26,795 nt of DNA from Trachelipus rathkii (Eukaryota; Arthropoda; Malacostraca; Isopoda; Trachelipodidae). The notes beneath the pieces were generated by a model that saw only the letters and a program-made list of their open reading frames with translations, had not been told where the DNA came from and ran no database searches. The translations under genes and the position numbers were made by a program. The DNA lies in the NCBI GenBank assembly GCA_015478945.1, contig JABUQX010021269.1, positions 52,501 through 79,295 of the forward strand, read 5' to 3'. Positions 22,816 to 26,795 of this stretch are shown piece by piece (position 1 is the stretch's first letter; every line of letters begins with the position of its first letter).

Positions 22816-23002
22816 TAAGGTATGAGGTACCGGATATTCCCGGGCAACTATCCTAGGGATATACCGGCCTAAAATCCGGCCAAAGTTTTATGAGGACTAA
22901 TATACGTATCTACCGGATACCGTGATAATATATCTATTTATCCCTAGTAGATTGTCTTTCATAGGGGAATTAAAGAGGCACGTACGCAGCCCCCAACCTT
23001 GA
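22816..23002. repeat. CCGG/CCGGATA-rich island inside an A/T desert; possible hAT-like remnant
   Basis: Within about 900 bp of almost pure A/T DNA, this 187-bp island repeats ccgg words: taccggata at 22828-22836 and again at 22911-22919, cccgggc near 22839, ataccggcc near 22861, and the palindromic pair ggcc...ggcc near 22865-22881. The phrase order (ccggatattc, gggcaactatcc, aaaatccggcc, aagttttatga, taccggatacc) recalls TATCCGG-rich termini of animal hAT elements, from memory. It ends with cccccaaccttg, also present at 17070-17081. No terminal repeats were found. Confidence 0.35.
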
Positions 23003-23004
23003 AA

Positions 23005-23042
<38 letters not shown>

Positions 23043-23237
23043 CTTAATATATATTAATATATATATATTAATATATAATATTATTATAATAATATTATAT
23101 ATATTGATATATATATATATATATATATATTAATTAATATTAATATATAATATAATATATATGCTAAATATCACTTATATTAATTAATATATATATATAG
23201 TAATATTATAATATATATATATCCAATTGAGGTATAA

Positions 23238-23273
<36 letters not shown>

Positions 23274-23549
23274 TATTAATATATTATATAAATCATAATA
23301 TTATTAATATTATTAATTAATATTAAGTATATAATAATATAATTATTATGTGGAATATATAAATAATAATATATAATATATATATATATATGATATATTA
23401 AGTTAATTATATTAATTATATATATATTTATACATATGATTATTAATAAATAATATATATATATATATATATTATAATATATATATAAGTATATATATAT
23501 ATATATAATATATATATATATTATATAATATTATATATATATAATATAT

Positions 23550-23591
<42 letters not shown>

Positions 23592-23603
23592 TTATATATA
23601 AAT
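23003..23603. repeat. 600-bp A/T block with long (TA)n microsatellites
   Basis: Nearly pure A/T. The longest perfect (TA)n tracts are at 23009-23037, 23241-23270 and 23557-23584. Such tracts are prone to slippage and cruciform extrusion, so length here may be uncertain in the assembly. Confidence 0.92.
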
Positions 23604-24490
23604 CGGGATTTAATTTTGAAATGTTTATATAGACCTTTAAATAAAAGTTAACTGTTTCTCAGGTCCTAGCATGGTTGTGTTTAAATACCTGTACTTCCAA
23701 AGTTGTTCCATGATCCAATCTTGACCACTTTAGCTGGTGTTTTTTATATTTTGAAGTATGACCCAAAAGCCTCCGACAGGGAAAGGCGGTAAGTCTTGAG
23801 TCATTAGGGACGGTGGAAAGTCATGAAGTCATAAATATAGTTGACAAGGGATGACAACGAGGAGAATTTGTGAGTCATTAAGGGCGCTAAAGCAGCCGTG
23901 AAGATAGTTAGAGCCTGGGATACGGCAGATATGTTAGGTGAAGGGGGATATGGAAGAGTGATTATAACCTCCTGAGAGCACAGACAGATAACAAGCAGTC
24001 ACGGTTGAAATGGAACGGGTATAGAATATTCGATTGTAATATATGTGATCATCGGGATGGATAGTCATTATAGTGAGTCGGCGTAGAGGGGTACAGAGTG
24101 CTGGGAATGTGGAGGCTTTTTTATGTGTCTGAAGATAGTTTGTGGGTTGGGTCGAGTCACTTTGCATTGATATATGTGTTGGTTGATTGTTGTATGAAAC
24201 TGAGACGAGCACGTTCAATAAAAAAAATTGTCTATAAGAGAATATGAACAAAAGAATACAATGAGACTCAAACTTATTGTTTTTATAAGATGAGGACCGG
24301 AATAAATTGTTGATTTCAAAGTAATATGTATTAATCTCATTAAACAATAGCGTTGACATATTAAGTTAGGCCATCAAGAAGTATCATGTGACATTTAATT
24401 AGGAGACTACGGTTAACATATTCTCAGATCACACATACAAGATAAGCTTTAATAAAAACAAGTTTCCTTACAAACAGCGTATATAGCTAA
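23604..24490. other. Moderately GC-rich unassigned stretch with short direct repeats
   Basis: G+C rises after the TA block. The phrase tgagtcattaggg (23797) recurs as tgagtcattaaggg (23871), 74 bp away. The minus strand from 24359 to 23934 is open for 141 codons, the longest frame in the window. However, the + strand here is purine- and G-rich, which depletes minus-strand stops, and the predicted protein shows no domain, repeat or motif I recognise. I therefore do not call a gene. The reverse complement of 23640-23735 also stays open but is unrecognised. Confidence 0.35.
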
Positions 24491-24700
24491 AAAATCCGAT
24501 TTTTCGGTTTGCTGCCAGAGGTATAAAAGATGGCCAACGTGAAAAAATTTGTGGACTATAAAATTTTGGCATTCCACTTAAATTCCACAATTTTTTTTGG
24601 TAGTCCTCTAATTGCGGAATTGCGGAATGAATATAGGCATTCCACTAACTGCATTCCGCAACATTTTTCAAATTATCGCAATCCGCTAATGTGAGCTACG
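24491..24700. repeat. Foldback / nested inverted-repeat element
   Basis: Three adjoining foldbacks lie in 210 bp. The first is ccga-tttt-tcgg at 24496-24507. The second pairs aaaaaatttgtgga (24542-24555) with tccacaattttttt (24584-24597). The third pairs ttgcggaatg (24620-24629) perfectly with cattccgcaa (24652-24661). The 11-mer ggcattccact is repeated at 24568-24578 and 24636-24646, giving a 68-bp internal duplication. This is the structure of a miniature inverted-repeat or foldback element. No target-site duplication was identified. Confidence 0.6.
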
Positions 24701-25999
24701 CACAATTCTTATTTCGGAGTATTTACACCGAGATCCACACCATGACTCATATTACCCAATTCAGTCGGACACCATTTACGAAAAGCGTCTACAATTATTA
24801 CGGGAGACCTTGATACGGAGTTCTAAGGCAAATATGAAGGCCAATGAATCCGAATTCAAAGGCCCAAAACAATCAAAAGGGTGTGCTTAACTCCCTTATT
24901 AATGGGGGATCAAATATAGGAGGGGCCAATAAATCTAAAAGGGTGAGTTACACGATACTACACGTTGCTAACGCACAACCTAGTTCAACGCGCACTCTCC
25001 TTCTTCGAAGTGAGAGTGAGTCCTAATAAATCCGAGTTATAATATTAATATATATATATATATATTATATAATATATAATATATATATATAGGGTGTCTA
25101 TACCGATTACTGTATAACAAAGTAGCGAGTGATGTATATCACTCAGGTGTTATAGTGACGTGAGATAGTTGTTTAAGTATGAAAGTGTGTAGGAATATAA
25201 AAGTATATCGTATATTAATAATTTTAAATTCATTGAAGGAGGTATAAGGGATATTTAAATCACGGTATTGATAGTCTGAGTCAACGCGCAAATTAACGAA
25301 AACACCTATATAGCGCACAAAACATGCGAATGTCGAAATGGGAGAAAAGTATATATATAATTTTATTTATTATTAATGGCTTTACTTATGATAAATGCAA
25401 CTAAAAATAAATGGTGGAGACAATTCTTATTTCATTCTGGATGCTATTTAAAGATATAGTATTATTAAAAATGTGTACTTAGCGCATACGAATCCACTAT
25501 GCTTAACTACTAGAAGATTATACTAACCTAGTATATTATCTAGTATATGTATAGTGCTACTACAAAAGGTGATATCAGTATTTTCCAGTAATTATGAAAA
25601 AGTAATTAGTGAGTAGTATTAAATGCAATAACGCAGATGAAAAATTAATTTAATAATATATATTAGTTATGCATATATACAATAGAGTAGTATTAATAAT
25701 ATTATTTAATAATACCTATAATGCTAAACCTTGTAGTATTATATACAATTGAGATATATGTACATGTATAGCACTATATAAAATATCTTACCATATCATG
25801 ATATTAGTGTACAATGACTCAATATAACAGCTTATCATATGAGTTATGTCTATAACCTTACGAATTTAATAGCACGTATATGAAGAGTATGAGTGAAACG
25901 TATAACTTCAGAGTGGTTTGTTTTAATCAGAGCCATACATATTGGAAACACCTGGGACCTCGCTCACTCACCCTATAAATTTAACTGACGTTTGACCAT
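24701..25999. other. Unassigned DNA, GC-moderate then AT-rich
   Basis: To about 25030 the DNA is moderately GC-rich and includes a 60-codon + frame (24844-25026) with no recognisable motif. A (TA)-rich tract at about 25046-25091 follows, then mixed TA-rich DNA. No gene or RNA found. Confidence 0.45.
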
Positions 26000-26795
26000 C
26001 GCAGGATCAAAGCCGTGACTATTTTTTTTGGAGATGAGGTGTTGATGATTATATTGCACAAGCGAGTGGATGAATACTACTCACGCCATGACACGACGAG
26101 GTGCACTATGAGTAGTAAGTCTATCTGTAATTCCTGTCCTCTTCGCTCCTGTGCTGGTACTGTTAGTCGTTCACACAAGATTATCGCACAGCCTCAGGCT
26201 GAGACCCGCAATAGCCGAGCTGCCTCACATGCGCACCACTTTTCCACTTCTCTCCACATAGCATGGGACTTTATAGCAACACCTTTGCAATAGGTTTACA
26301 TGAGTCACCATTATTCTTTCAATCTCAAAAGCCTCATCCCCCCTCATCCACATACTAAGCGAAACGAGGAGGGGTCGTGTGGGTTACGGTAAGGACCTAA
26401 TCTGCCAAGATTATGTACCTGAACTCTAAGTGCATTCAAGAGGCCTGCGAGAGAATAATCCTCTTGTATATGGCGTCAAGGAGGTACTATCGCCGATCAA
26501 CAAGAGGGTCCAAAGCGCTAAATGCGACTCTATCTAAAGGCAGAGAGCGGCATTGGGGTGATATTCAAGGATCGTGCAGTACGAGAAAATCAATTTTTTA
26601 TGTCACCAGGATTCACTGGACGAGATGGGCGATAACTCACAGCATTAAGTCCATTACTCACAGAGGCCATAACTAAGTGCTAGCATCTGAGTTTTGTGTC
26701 ATTCGGTGCAGTGGTGAAGACGAGAAATACACAGGCTGGCGAGCGAGTGACTGGCATGCCGGCATGTCAATAGACCTGCCCTTATATATTAAGAA
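26000..26795. other. GC-richer end of the window, no gene recognised
   Basis: Composition rises to roughly 45-50% G+C with frequent CpG. Two + strand frames (92 codons at 26015-26293 and 87 codons at 26413-26676) are the kind expected by chance at this composition. Their translations show no domain, signal peptide or membrane segment. No tRNA or rRNA signature is present. The stretch could be the edge of a coding or repeat region that continues beyond the window. Confidence 0.4.

Noticed and set aside
23009..23584. Origin of replication or centromere in the A/T block
   Set aside because: Only simple (TA)n sequence is seen. AT-richness alone does not identify either.
23934..24359. 141-codon minus-strand frame, the longest in the window
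   Set aside because: No recognisable motif, no hydrophobic pattern typical of a signal or membrane protein, and the purine-rich + strand lowers minus-strand stop density. An evidence-based gene call would need transcripts or homologues.
16744..24525. Shared word agaggtataaaa at 16744 and 24514 as a core promoter (TATA box)
   Set aside because: No transcription unit follows either site, and AT-rich matches of this kind are likely by chance in this sequence.
26015..26676. Two + strand frames (92 and 87 codons) in the GC-richer end
   Set aside because: Lengths fit chance at about 45-50% G+C and the translations are unlike any family I know.

Overview
The window looks like AT-rich, gene-poor eukaryotic nuclear DNA, most likely from an invertebrate animal. 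By eye I estimate a G+C content near 30%. The evidence is a decayed Jockey-type non-LTR retrotransposon, several short islands resembling ends of hAT DNA transposons, abundant (TA)n, (GA)n and (GT)n simple repeats, and no operon-like gene packing, ribosome-binding sites or long reading frames. I cannot name the species. No intact protein-coding gene, tRNA or rRNA could be supported.

Layout. Positions 1-2264 (+ strand) hold the one clearly recognisable coding relic: the ORF2 of a non-LTR retrotransposon. It enters the window inside its endonuclease domain, continues through a linker and the reverse transcriptase, and ends in a C-terminal region. It is broken by about ten in-frame stops and several frame changes, and the catalytic motifs of both enzymes are damaged. 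Positions 2265-3480 are AT-rich with TA and GA runs and a small ATCGG/CCGAT-rich island. A more GC-balanced stretch (3481-4395) holds no gene. Positions 4396-11120 are unassigned AT-rich DNA with a structured hairpin cluster at 6373-6441 and a short tandem repeat at 6837-6892.

At 11121-11172 and 14442-14492 lie two GC-rich copies of one ~52-bp sequence in opposite orientation, bracketing about 3.3 kb. They are either the terminal inverted repeats of a decayed DNA transposon or two independent insertions. The bracketed DNA contains a dense cluster of GCGC words (13410-13861). Near 16.96-17.08 kb is a C-rich duplicated motif that recalls hAT termini. A 12-mer (actagtcgccct) is shared by 11824 and 18389, a sign of a dispersed repeat family.

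Positions 21361-21990 contain two arrays of diverged short repeats in opposite orientations. Both can be read as Glu-Pro/Ala-Ser-Lys-like peptide repeats. They are followed by a G/T-rich stretch with an A-rich end (22016-22680), then about 900 bp of almost pure A/T DNA interrupted by a CCGGATA-rich island (22816-23002). Positions 24490-24700 hold a compact foldback repeat. The last 800 bp (26000-26795) are GC-richer but show no recognisable gene.

Taken together this is a repeat graveyard rather than a gene cluster. I found no convincing new biological system. The most checkable leads are the inverted GC-rich pair, the divergent Ser-Lys-type repeat arrays, the foldback element at 24.5 kb, and the two CCGG/ATCGG islands.
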